From: Rhynochetos jubatus | Taxonomy: Eukaryota; Chordata; Aves; Eurypygiformes; Rhynochetidae | Length of the DNA: 64,000 nucleotides | Direction of reading: 5' to 3' | Assembly (NCBI GenBank): GCA_027574665.1 | Contig: CM050659.1 | Location: 20,251,001-20,315,000, forward strand | Shown: in pieces, positions 1 through 12,500 of the stretch | How positions within the stretch are numbered: the stretch's first letter is position 1 | Layout of the letters: each line of letters opens with the position of its first letter | Notes under the pieces: generated by a model | What the model was told of the DNA's origin: nothing | The model's input: the letters and a program-made list of their open reading frames with translations, nothing else | The model's database searches: none | Program-made: the position numbers and the translations under genes

Positions 1-3000
1 TCTGGCATCTGTTGTCTTTGTCCCATATAGTTAACGTGTCAATTTGACTTCATAAAATTCTTGAAATACGACTGCTATACTTCTTTTTTGTTTGTTTTGG
101 TTCTGTTACAATGTGTGTGTGGGAGTGGTTTTGCTTTTTCTGATGCCAGAAATGTTAATATAACCAAACTAAAAGAAAGGCTTAGGAGCCCAAAGCTAGC
201 TATTTTTTTCTCTAGCAGTATCAGCTGGTGCAGTGAAAGACTACGCTTCCTGACAAACTTTGCCTCACTTAGAGGCACTTATATCTGTAGACCATTAGAG
301 CTACAACAGCACTACTCCTCCTTAATTAACTCCATCACTCAGCTTTTTAACTTGGGAGCCTGATTGCTGAAGTAGACTAATTTTGGACATAAACACTGCA
401 CTCTAAGATGCCACTCTCGGTGCTGTAGTTCGTAACCAGAAATGAGTTTCAGGTTATAGCTCTGTGTACTGTGGGTAAGACGCAAGTTTTAAATGCTATC
501 ACACAGAAGCACCTGACGATACAAACACGCTGCTGCGTGTTCATATGAAATAAACATTGCCAAGGGGGAGTGAAGCATTAGAGCTCCTGAGGTGCTTCTG
601 TTCTGCTGAACTGTCTGAATTATAGCTTTGTGCTATAGTACTTCATATAGATGTTAAATATCAACGGATAATGTGTAATATTTAAGTGGAAAACATTATT
701 CCATTTATGTGAAGTGCTCACATTTATGTTAATTAACATGACAAATTAGAAACAAAACTATCCCACTTGTTCCCTTCCATCTCCTTCATTGCAGGTGGTA
801 CATCTGTCCGACTCCCAAATACCCATCCAGTTGAGGCAGGGCTCCTCTTAAATCACTACCGCCTCTTCCCACAGGCCGTTGGCAGCTGAGTCACAGAAGT
901 CAAGGACAAAACGTGAAGGGAGAAGAAAAGCAGCACTCCAATTACGACGGAGACTGAGGGAGCAACCTAAACCACCAGCTCAGGCTTCCAGTGGTTTGTT
1001 TAGCAGATCAAGCAGCTGCTGGTACAATTAACATCACGCAGCATTCAAAGGATAGAAGTGGAGACTGACAGCTCCCAGGCAGCTTAAAGGCAGTATTTTC
1101 AGGAGAATGCGTAATTCCTGACATTATTTAAAAGTGGTAGGTTCAGTCAATATCACGAGTTGTAACTTCTGTCAGTGGCAACTCACTGGGGACAGTACAA
1201 TCACTATTCTAAAACTCCGAACAAAGCGGGAGAGATTATAGCTTACAGAGTAAGCCTATCATCCAGGTTTACAAAAGCCAGGCAGTTACAAGTAGCCTGG
1301 CAGCAAATTTTGATGACCTTAGAGGTGAACAGATTTTGATTAAAGAGCAGTTTATGATTGGTAAAATAGGTTGCAAGCAGCCAGGCTGTAAAAATTAATG
1401 TTTCTCCAGTTATCGATGGTTTTTGGCGGAGTGATATATATTCAAGTTTTGGCCTTTGTGTCATTAAATTCATTAGCTGTGAGGGCTTTCTAAAAAGGAT
1501 CTATGGGTAATGGAATTAGCAACCATAAATCAGACTGAAATACACACTATATTTAGCCCTGTAGTTCAGTGGAAATATCATGAATATGGACACATTAAGC
1601 CACTTTGTCACCAGACTCTCTAGGGTGGATGATAACCTTCCCTGCCTCTCACCTGCTTCATCTCTGTTCTTGTTGCTTTGCAACACTTTTAGGGAACAAG
1701 ATTGCTCGAGGCCATGCCCTATTACAGACCCAAACATGATAAAACCCTGGGGCATTTGAGTTCAGTGAAACCCTTAGAAGCACATGGTCTTATTTAGTCA
1801 GGAGGTAGCATGTAATTGTCAGGTAGCATAACAAAGCTATTTGCCACTCACCAAATGATTTTACATGGCATCTAAATTACACTAAATTAGTTAAAGGATA
1901 TACCTCAGCGTAGAATTAGCTAACCAACTACTTCTGCCTTTTATCCCTAGAGGTAGTTAACAAGCTCCTGTCCCTCTCAACTTAACCCACAAATAAAAGA
2001 AATACTTCTACAAAAAGATCTATTCCTGCCATTGATATTTGCTAACATTTTATTTAGGAATGTTGACAATTCTCCTATAGTACTGAGCTTGCTGGGAGGG
2101 AAGACAATGGCACGTGTAACTGATGGTAAACAACAAATCGATTATTTTTTAAAGAAAAGAAAACTCCTGTAGGGAAAGAGAAAGTAATGACACAGAAACA
2201 GATAATTTAATGCCTGAAAATGAACATAACAGCCGAGGCACAAAACCACAGCTTTCCAGTTAGTCTCCCCAATGCACATTTAGGAATTCGCAAGCAAGCG
2301 TGTAGATTTTCTGAAATACCAAGATGCTTCCACCACACGACTCAAGTGGGTCTTGTGGCCTGGTTCTCAGAACTAATAAGGACTTTTGCCTCAACCCTGC
2401 GTTTTAAGGGTGCAGGGCTTCTGGTAATAAACACCTTTGAAGTTCTGAGCAGAGCACCTATCAAGGGCCAGCAGCGCACCTCTGCACAACCTGATTCACG
2501 TAGTTAACTTCAGGCAGCAAGGTTTGACAAGCTTCTCCTGCTATTCTGGCTCAATTTGCAAAAGAAATCCAGCACCATTCAAAATTAACAAAGACGACGT
2601 CATTTTACAGCATTAATAGGTTAGAAAAGTTCTTTTTGAGCCCACCCTCAGTTCAACCCACAACGTATTTCTAAGGTGCGTTTCACTCCAAGCTTATCCA
2701 TACAGAGTTATTTAAACTCTTTGTAAATAAGACACACATTTTTGAATATTACTAGAAATTACATCTATAAAATATTGAATAAAACCTTCAAAACAAATGC
2801 ATAAAGAAGTATCAAGGGAAACATACTTTTTCATATGAATCTAACCAACAAAGTATTTTAATGAGTGCACATCTATTAAGAGAATTCTCAGGATACTGTA
2901 ATTATTATTCATTTTCTAGAATTGTTTCACCATGAAGCTTTATGCTACTGTGGGGACTTTAATGTTTATGTTTTGTGACGGCTGCGTTGACTATTAAAAA

Positions 3001-5447
3001 GCAATTTGGCTGACATTTTAAGTCTTTTGTTGCCAGTTTTAATTGGATTGTTCACCAAGCATCAACTCCCCCGTTAACTGCAAAAATTACAGGCCAACGT
3101 CAGTTTATAGTAATGACTGTTTAATCATTTTATCCTGTCAGTATGCCAGCTTCTTATGGATGCATGCATGATTAGTTTCATATCAAGACCTGTAATTAAA
3201 TAATTGAAACCTAAACAAAAGAGAATATTAAACAGGAACACATCCTTAATAAAAACTTTAAGATTTATCGAGGTACTAATTCCAAATTAAAAAAATAATT
3301 AATGTTTTGAGGTCAGAGTGCAAGAGTTGGTGTTAAGGGAAAAAAGTTCTCTGCACCTTTTGCTATAGAAGAAATTACCCTTTAAGTGATGGCAAATTTG
3401 AGAGCTTACTGCAGTGAGTCTTTGCTTATCATTCTTAAAATTGACTCAAAATTATTCAGAACTCATTATTAGCTATTTCTGTTTGCTTTGCAGACTAGGT
3501 AAAGCTGCTTTTATAATAATAATTATATGATATAAAAATAATTATACCTCAACTGAAACTTACAGTACTTCTAATCAAAGAACAAGCCCACTAACTTCTC
3601 AGAAATTCAGATTCTTGAAAGAAACCCGACTATTACTCTTTGTTCAGGTCTGAATCCTATGCCAAACTCCTACATATTTCAGAATTTCAAATAGAGTGAA
3701 AAATGGCTTTTAGAAGATAACTCTTGAAAATGTGAAATATTTGTGAAAATAAAGCCAGAATCAAAGACCCACAAAGCAGGGCAACACTGCAAAGGCAGAG
3801 AGTGCCTCCTCTTACTGCACAGAGTTCAAGAAGCTGGGGGCTTCTTGCCGAATTTCTCACCGTATTGTTTTGGTCATCCGACATGGATAGTAACTTTCCG
3901 TAGGCAGTTAACTCCTGAGTTTTGAAAAGAACTTGGTATTTCACACATTTTGATACTTAGAAAGTCCAGGGAAAAGAATTACCGCCCAAGGGTTTTCACT
4001 GTTTTATTAAAAAGCACACCTTGCCCTATAGAATTTGGGATAGGGTGGCTCTGTAAACGAAGCTAGTACATTAATGGATTCCCATTAAACTTGGACCTCA
4101 AAGGTCAAACACAAAACTACTGTGTTATGCATTCAGTGAGTATTCGGGCAAATTTCAGCAATTTATAGCACCTTAGAAGAACTTGCGTTCATCTGTTTTC
4201 AGGCTTGACTTTTATAGACTATAGTCACCTACTAGAAAATATTAACCTACTGGAAAGTCAATAGATTTTCAAGGCTGCTTCATTTTTATGTATAAAAAGC
4301 TGTATGCCTCGCAGAATCATTCATTTTCCTTTTATTGCCTGGATAATGGCTTAAAACCTGTTCTGACCAAACTTTTGAGCAGATGGCTTTATTTGAAAGA
4401 TTTAGGGGTAAATTTAGGACCAATCTCTTTTCCCAGTTACAACAGCATGATATGGGATTAACTCCATTGATTTCAATTATGTTCTTCTGCCTTGGTTTGC
4501 TAGCTGTAACCACAGAAGCTAACAGTTCAACTTTGATAGGGCGTATCCATTTTTTATCTATTTAGAAATGGAAAATTTGTCACTTCAAAATATCAGCTGT
4601 GGAACATGACAAGATTCTGTTCCAGAAACAGGGTTACTGTATTTATGATTTAGAAAGAGATGAACTACTGAACCAGTAAAATACAAGATGATACAAACTA
4701 TTTTGATTCATAAAACAAGAAGGTCTAGCAGAGGTATGTGAACAGACCATACATCAGCAGATGAAAATTCACATCGACAAATGCAATGTACCTCAAATTG
4801 ATTGCTGAGAACTAAATTAACTCCAAGTATTCAGAAAACAGACTCATGTATGTCTGTAAACAGCTCAATGAAAACCTCTTTTCTATGTACAGCTTTAGTA
4901 AAAGAATGTAACAGCATGAAAAATAAAGCAAATTGGACAGAAAATAAAAAGGCAAATACTGTTAAATCATTACCTACACACCTTGTGAAATACTTTGTTC
5001 CATTCTTGACACTGTTTTTCAAAACAATATGGTAAAAATAGAATAGGTTTTACAAACAGGTGACTAAGTCATGTGGAAAATCCACTATTTGAGGAGACAC
5101 TGAACAGATTGTGTAGCTTAAAGAGAAGCAAGATGTAAATGATAGAGAAACAACCTAATGAACTCAGTAGGTATGCAGTTATTTACAGTCACAATAAAAG
5201 TACAGTGGATCACTAAATGAAACTGATAGGACAGAAATTTAAAACTGAGAAAAGGGAACACTGGTGTTTTTTCCTTTTTCTTTTTTTATTTTAAACACCA
5301 CATTTAATCTAGGAACTTGTTGCTACAATCTATCATTGAGATGAGGAGGTCGCAAATATTTTGTGTATAAAATTTTATATAGCTAATTATTCATCCACGC
5401 TGACTAAGCAGGCAATATACACCCAAACCTAAGGGTATCCAAGTATA
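1..5447. other. Unannotated intronic stretch
   Basis: No exon or repeat family was recognised. Around 2925-3200 the sequence is rich in TAAT and ATTA homeodomain-type cores and has little simple repeat, which makes it a possible conserved non-coding element. Short open frames are scattered on both strands with no recognisable domain. Confidence 0.55.
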
Positions 5448-5580
5448 AAATCTACATATAAAAAGAAAGCATTTTATGTGTATAAGTATATAATACACAT
5501 ATGTTTTATTTGTATAGGTATATATAATAATAGTATATATAATAATATAATACACATGTGTATCTTATACATACACAAAA
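5448..5580. repeat. AT-rich low-complexity and microsatellite stretch
   Basis: This is a run of imperfect TATA, TATAATAA and ATACACATATG units, including repeated TATATAATAATA motifs. It contains no gene. Confidence 0.8.
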
Positions 5581-8499
5581 ATCTCCACTGACTTCAAATC
5601 CCAGTGGAAAGAATAAAAATTAGGCTGATATTTACTCAATTCATAAAGCTAAATTTTCATCATCTTGAAGGAATTAATGTCACAAATGCCAATACAACAG
5701 CACAGAGCAAAGCTGCACTCACTGCTTGCTTCCTGCTCACGCTAGAGAACATCAACCAATTCCAGCCATTGGTGAATTTAGTCCTAAGTGATCAGATCAG
5801 CCCTGGTTTAGTCAGAAGACATTTAGGGAAAACAGGATAAGTACGTCATTTACTCAGCCAACTGATGAAAAAAGTTTAAAACAATTCATTCTCATGACTG
5901 AAAAAGAAGACTGGAACTGCCCTGAAGTCATGTACCACCAATAATGCAGAGACTAGAGATAAAATACTTGATTTGCAGATCTCAGACTGAGCTAGGTATT
6001 GACAAATAGCAATTTGAAACCCAACACACATAAGGAACCCATGCAACCACTTCTGTAGGATTTATTGTCCAGAACACAACAGTAATTCAAGTCCCCTCCT
6101 GATCCTCATCCTTAATTTCTAATTTTGATACTTACATGCAGTCTTCTGAAATACTTGACTCTTGGCAAATGTTGTAAGTAACCTCAGACAGGTTTTGTGA
6201 ATAATACAATGGGACTACTGCACTTCCGCCTGAACGATGCAATAACCAGGTGACAAAGTACCCTCTGTCAAACTCATCTCACAGTACTGAACGACAGGAT
6301 AACCAAGGAAACTAGGATAGAACAAACAGTTCTATTCATATACTTGCACTTCGCTTTAGACACGTGCCTGCCTTTATTATGGAGTATGCAGACTGAATGC
6401 AAAAGCAAATGTATCAAGGAGGTGGAAGAAAGAGCTGGCAATAATACATGCTACAGTTACGTTTTACTAAAGAGGATGGACAGAATGGGTGAAGATCAGC
6501 AGGTAGTTTCAGCTTATGCAATTTCAAAATGACCTTTTAAAACTAATTATTAGAGCTGAGTAGTAGCATTCAGCTGAAATTGAACTCTTCAGAATTCCAT
6601 GCACTTTCAAAGTAGAAACTGTGAAAGAAAAATGTATCATACGCATCAGAAAGGAGGAGGGGGCCACTCAGACACAGCTTTCCTCCTCTTCCAGTTTGTT
6701 TTTTACAGTCTTACACTAAAGAAAAAGCAACACATGACATATCTATCAAAATAAAGCATATCCCACCATAGAAAAAACACTGGGCTGAAAAACGTGCGAG
6801 TAAATATGTCAATGAATAGGTTCCAACTGAAGAAAGAAGAACCGAGTGTGAAGATATAATCTAAGACAGCTGTGTGGTAGCTCATAGTCCAAATTCAGAT
6901 GAAAATTTTACCTAATGTAGGAGGGAATAGCAGATAGCTGCAGAGACTCTCCAAGGTTAGTTTACAGCCCATAGCAATCTCCAAAGCTCTAATTTTGTCC
7001 TGTTGATTAGACAGGAGAAAAACAAGGAAGGGAAGTATCTGTCACCAGCTCGGTTCTGCACGGCACATGCCAGCACCCACACTTGCTCTGTGTGCTGCAA
7101 AGCAACTGCACTGGTCCCAGAGAGGCTGTGAAGAAAGAATTGGTACCATTTTCTGGGACATCTGCAGAGCTAAAATTCATCTCATGTGAATATTCTTGCA
7201 ATTTGATAGCACAAATATGATTATATTGTAACGTTTATATTAAAAACACTGCTGTACACTACACGTGACACCATAGCTAATGCAAAAGCAACTGTTATTT
7301 CATGAGGCTGAACGGAATGACCTCAACTGTAGTTGACATTTATGGTATTGATCAGTCTCCAGCATTAACATAAAGTAAAATGGCTTGGGAAGTTTATCCA
7401 TTTACTGATTAGCGATTCATCTCCTTCCAGATGATCTCTGAGTACGACAGCATTTTGTACGTTTGCATTCTTCTGCTTTGTGAAGCACTACCTCAATTCC
7501 AAAATGCTGTAAAGGCAGCACTAAAGTTACCATGCTTTACCTATACAAAACGAAACACTTCATGCTGCTTTCAAAATGACTGTATTGCCCTAAAAAAATA
7601 CCCCTCAAGCGCCATAGCAACAGCAGCAAATTCCATGTCTACTAATGAAAGTCCCCCCTAAGGCATTAGTCAAAGACAAAGCTGTTCTATTGGGTTATAC
7701 TAGTAGAGAATCCTTGAATGGCTGCGGTTAAAGTGAATAATACCGTCCATGTCATCACTGGATATGTAAAATCACCTGGAAGATTTCCAGCACAGATTCC
7801 ATGAGTTACAAGAAAATCATTCACTCAGTAATACCACAGATTCCAGGCAGAGCAGGACTGTAGGCAGCTATTAGGTGGAGTATAGAGAGAGCACAAGTGG
7901 CTCCTACATGTGCCAAACCCAGGGGCAAACTCTTGTCACTGGAGCACAGACAATACACTGAGGTGCTGTCTTTCCTTTCTAGAAGCAGAAGGGAGAAGCA
8001 CAGATGAAGTGACACTGCCTTATTTTCCTTTCTCATAAGCCAGGTGAACACAAGACACGTGCCAAGTGCACTCTCTTGGTGGGTATAGTAACACATGCCT
8101 TCTCTCAGTCTCTCCTGGTGCTTCCACCGGTGCGATGAAGCTCTTTATTTTCTGTCCCAAGTTCTTACTGTCAAGCAAAACTGAGCAATGAATGGGATAC
8201 AGTTCAGCTGAGAGCAGAATTTGGTTTAATATTCCTATAACACTTTGAACATAAAACTGCACTATGGAAGCGCTCAGTCTTATTAAGCTTACAATCATGA
8301 ATGCAGGGTGACAGCTCCCCTAGACTTGACAGTAGCGCTCACCAGAAGATTCCAGTGTATATAAGCATAACCAGGCAATGCAGAGAACACTTGAGGGCAG
8401 AAAACAGGAAACACTCCTCCTCACAGATCTCAAAAGCCAGTCTTTACAGCTTTCATCTGAGCATGGAAGGCTCAGCTTGATTTGCTCTGTCACAGACAT
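5581..8499. other. Unannotated intronic stretch
   Basis: Unique-looking AT-rich DNA. I see no exon, RNA gene or repeat in it. Open frames are at most about 90 codons and unrecognised. Confidence 0.55.
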
Positions 8500-8670
8500 G
8501 GGACTTGAATCTTAGGCACCTACTACCTGCCACTCTTAAAATATAGTTGGTACAGGGATTTGAACTTGTCAGTCACGTAACAGGAGTGCCTGACCACTGC
8601 ACTACGGAGCACGGTGGTGTCTCTCTCTACTCCAATAAATATCTGATTATTTATATGCAGTGAAGTAGCT
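8500..8670 (-). mobile_element. tRNA-derived SINE fossil
   Basis: On the minus strand a box A-like TAGTGCAGTGGTC (8604-8592) is followed after 26 bases by a box B-like GTTCAAATCCC (8565-8555). This is the internal RNA polymerase III promoter of a tRNA-derived unit. A further block, GTAGGTGCCTAAG, lies downstream. Upstream of box A on the minus strand is an AT-rich tract, then GAGAGAGACACCACCGTGCT. The same order occurs, as I recall, in old SINEs shared by turtles, crocodilians and birds. It is not a functional tRNA gene: the stems do not pair well and the 3' acceptor end is not recognisable. Confidence 0.52.
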
Positions 8671-9044
8671 CCCAAGAGATAAGGAGAAAGAGTGAGAAAG
8701 AGCGAAGACTAATTGTGTACCAGGTGCGAGGGTTTCAGTTTCAATCCTCTCCCTCACCATTATTTGACTTTCCAGATGAGTATCTTGACAACTCCCTTTT
8801 CTCTGTGAACCTTTTGGTCTGATGAGAGATTTCACCTCCAAACAGAGACCTCTTCTTTGGGGAAACGTCACTGGAATTGACACATTTCCCGCAATGTTTG
8901 GGTTTCAGCACACTTTCAAAGGAATGGGATTTTACATTTTGAATCTCTACCATAGATACAGGCAACACTTTAATGTGAGGCGTAGGTCACAGCGGCAGAT
9001 TTCTCTTTCACAGATGGTGGTAGAAATCTTAACTTAGAGGAGCT

Positions 9045-9142
9045 TTTCCGACAAGGTGCAGGGAGATTCCTGCGTGGTGCTGGACTCGCGCCTGGGGCGG
9101 CATGCCTGCCTGTATGGAAATGCCATGAGTACTGTGGTCGTT
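9045..9142. other. Small CpG-rich patch
   Basis: Six CpGs occur in about 95 bases around GGACTCGCGCCTGGGGCGG, flanked by AT-rich DNA. Two more CpGs lie just to the left (about 8980-8995). No gene or repeat is recognisable. Confidence 0.3.
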
Positions 9143-9523
9143 TATTTCTTTACCTACCAGAACCAAGGTAAACAAAATGTAGGCTAAATATAGCCAAGAC
9201 AGGCTTCTTGTTGATTGCAGTAGGAACTAAGTAACACTGTGTGCACAAATGAAGTCTGTTTTAAATAGTGAATAACTGATTTACCAGTTTTTCTTCATAC
9301 AGAAGAGAAAGACTCTATGTATTTTGTAAGTATCCACACACCACTGCTGCTATAAAGACAGACTAATTCTACTATATAGCCCAATAAAAGACAAGATACC
9401 TGGTAATCAGCCTCTTTGTGAAGCAGTACTTCTCATCTCACACAGGAGAGAGAAGAGACAGCATGGAAAGCTAAAAGGACAGCACTTCATCTCTTTGAAA
9501 ATTTTCAATGGACAGCATTTGAG

Positions 9524-9545
9524 AAAAAAAAAAAAAAAAAAAAAA
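9524..9545 (+). repeat. (A)22 homopolymer
   Basis: Twenty-two uninterrupted A residues. A poly(A) tail of a retroposed sequence was considered, but the bases to the left resemble no known gene or LINE end, so it is listed only as a homopolymer. Confidence 0.9.
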
Positions 9546-12500
9546 GAGGGTTCTATTCAAATGCAGCTCGAAAGAAAATGGTGACTAGTTCAGGCTGGGC
9601 ACAGTGACCTGCCCTAGTTTGTAGCCGAACAAAGGCATAAAAGCAAATGATAAAGTTCCATTTTGTTATACGATATTTCATTAGAGAGCTAATTAAACAG
9701 GCTGTACTCAGATGCAGCATATAAACAATATTACACATGAAGGGAAGCATTTCTGGGAAGATATTAGCTGATAGTACTAACATAAATGATTTACATTTTT
9801 TTTTCTTTTCTCATCAGTTACGAACAAAAAGCTTTTTTCCCCCATTACCTCATCCTAAGTAGTTTTTCAAATCAAGCCCATGTTCACATTCACGCTGTCA
9901 CTGATAATGGATCTTGTGTCAAATAAGAAGAGAGTAAAGGACCCGATAATAAGTGCAATTATAAAACATCAAAAATGGTAGATCAAAGTGGATTTCCTTT
10001 TTTCCACTGTGTACAGTCACTTCACAGCTTTTCAGTGTTCCTGTCATGCAGTCCTGACAGGATGTATTAATTTTCTCTATTATCATAGCAACAAGAATGG
10101 CACACTTCAGAAAGCAGCTGACAAACGCAGCTCCTCATTATTACTCTGTCTTGCTTTTATTCATTTTGTTTATAAAAACACTTTTAAAATCCCCTTCTCT
10201 CGAGATTCTCAGCCATGATGATAGCCATCAAATGGTTGATAACCTTGTGATAAACGAAACTCAGGGACGAAATCTGAAGCCTTCTAAGTACTATACTCTC
10301 CAAAAAATAACTGAAATTTACAGCCTACAAAAATTTCAACCCAGTAACGAGTTCATATTAGAAGAGCTTGAAAACTTTAGCAAAATATTAGTACTCTAAT
10401 TCAGCTTGGAAAAGAAGATCCATTTATTTAAAATTTACTAAATTCTGTATTGGAATTTATAGCATAATTGGTAATTTAACATTCAAATTGCATTTGATGA
10501 AAAAAAAAAGCTGAGGAGTTAAGCAAACCAGCTCAGCTTCATTCTTCCTGCCTTGGCCCCACGGGTACCATGACTCAACTCCTGGTGCGGCTGCTCGGGT
10601 TTATCACCTCAGCGACAGAAGCTTCTGAAATGATATGTGCATGGCAAGAAAATAGTTTTACAGCATTTTACCACAGGAAAAAATATGGATAGAAGCCTTG
10701 AGCTAGTGATCTCCTCAATAAACTATACTTATCCTTCTCAACATTAAAGTTTACAGGAGTGTTTGCTTGTGACCTGATCACAGAAAGCTGCAGCTATTAT
10801 TGCTAATATGCCAAGGAAGACAGAATCGAACACAAAGAAAGCAGAATAAGCATCGATCAAACTGCATAATATACACAAGTGCATGCAAAATAAAGTTCTG
10901 AAGCAATACATTGTCATATAAAATTACATACCCCTGTTGAAGTGAGCAAACCTTAACAATTTCCACTAAACAAAAAGATAATATTCACAGTGAAACCTGA
11001 AAACTATTACATTTTATATAGAGAATTTCACAGGATAAATTCTACTCTAAGCATGCATGCTAATGCTCACGCATCATGTTCAAAAAGTCTGCAATATTAG
11101 TTAGAATTTAGAGTATACCTGACCAGGATTGTCTTTCATTACTAGTTTGAAAGACTAAACCTAAATTCACTAATTCAACAGTCTATGACATGGCCCTGTG
11201 CAGCTGGAAATAAACTGAGGTACTGTACCATGCTGCCATCGCAAAGAGTAACAATCTTAAATATTGGTATAAAAGCAGATCCAGCAGTTTCATATCCTAT
11301 CATATGAATGTTATGGCAATGATGTGTAGAAGTGATTTACATCATTATTTCTAGACTGCAAGAATCGCTATTGCTAGCACTTTGTAGAGTCATTTGCTAA
11401 CATTCAAGCAAGTTATGATTAATGCAATTTGAGTAGAACACATTGGACAGATAGATTATAGCCCTGCTGCTACTGTATGTACAGTAATTAGTACTGTGAC
11501 AACAGCTAATTATTTTTAATTTTAAAGCTGAAGGATTTTATCCATAAATATTGCGGCTTGAGTTAATAGATCAGTTCTTTCCATAGCCAAAGCAAAGTGA
11601 CAGAAATTATGCATTAAATAAATGAATAATTTCTTATCAATATTTAAAACTAATGGAATGCCAATCAATAACACCACTAGACATTTAAAGCACTGCTGCA
11701 AAGTACTACTGACAAAATTAGTATATAAAGCACCTACATCATCATCCCATCCGCTGTGCAATACAATGAAACTTATTAAAAGACAACTGACAACGTAAAA
11801 ACTACCTCCTTAAAAATCAAGAGATCTAAGATACCAGCATGAAACACTGTTCCATCTGCATGGAAGACCATCTGTCTGCATAAGAAATGGAGTGCAAAAA
11901 GATTCTCAGATGGACTCTAAAGGAATTACTACCTCGATTTTGATAGCACTACTCTAGAAGACCACATTCAAATTGTATGGCCCTCAGTTAGCATCAGGAC
12001 CTTACTTATCTGCTAATGGGCAACGTAATGTTCCATATAGCACCAACACATACATCTAAGAATTTAGACAGCAGAACACCAAGGAAGCTGTGAAGAGTTC
12101 ACTTGAGAGCGAGCATCTGGTTTCTTTCAGACTGAAAGTTCTGAGTTTAAAATATTCCAGCAAGTTTGAAACTTTAGGAAAACTGATTTGAAAGACTTCA
12201 GGAGAAAATTCCTAGAGACAGGGGTGGAGGCGGGGGAAAAAAAAAAAGAAATAAAGGTGTTTCAGTGGCACATGAAAATGTTGCACAACTTGTGGTAATC
12301 CATAATGGGCAACGAGGGATTTACTCCAACATATAGCACTATTCAGCTACCTCAGCCACAGGTATAATAATGGAAAGGACAACAGCATTGAGGTGATTGC
12401 TTCAAGCATTAATATCTACTTTTTCCACCCCTGGAAAGTCTATCAATCACTGAGCACCTGATATGTGTGCAAACAACAGTTACTGGCAATGGTGCATAGC

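Noticed and set aside
8553-8612. Functional tRNA gene
   Set aside because: Only the A and B boxes are recognisable; acceptor and anticodon stems do not pair, so a SINE relic is the better reading.
9524-9545. Poly(A) tail of a retroposed gene copy
   Set aside because: No gene-like or LINE-like sequence precedes it, and no target-site duplication could be seen.
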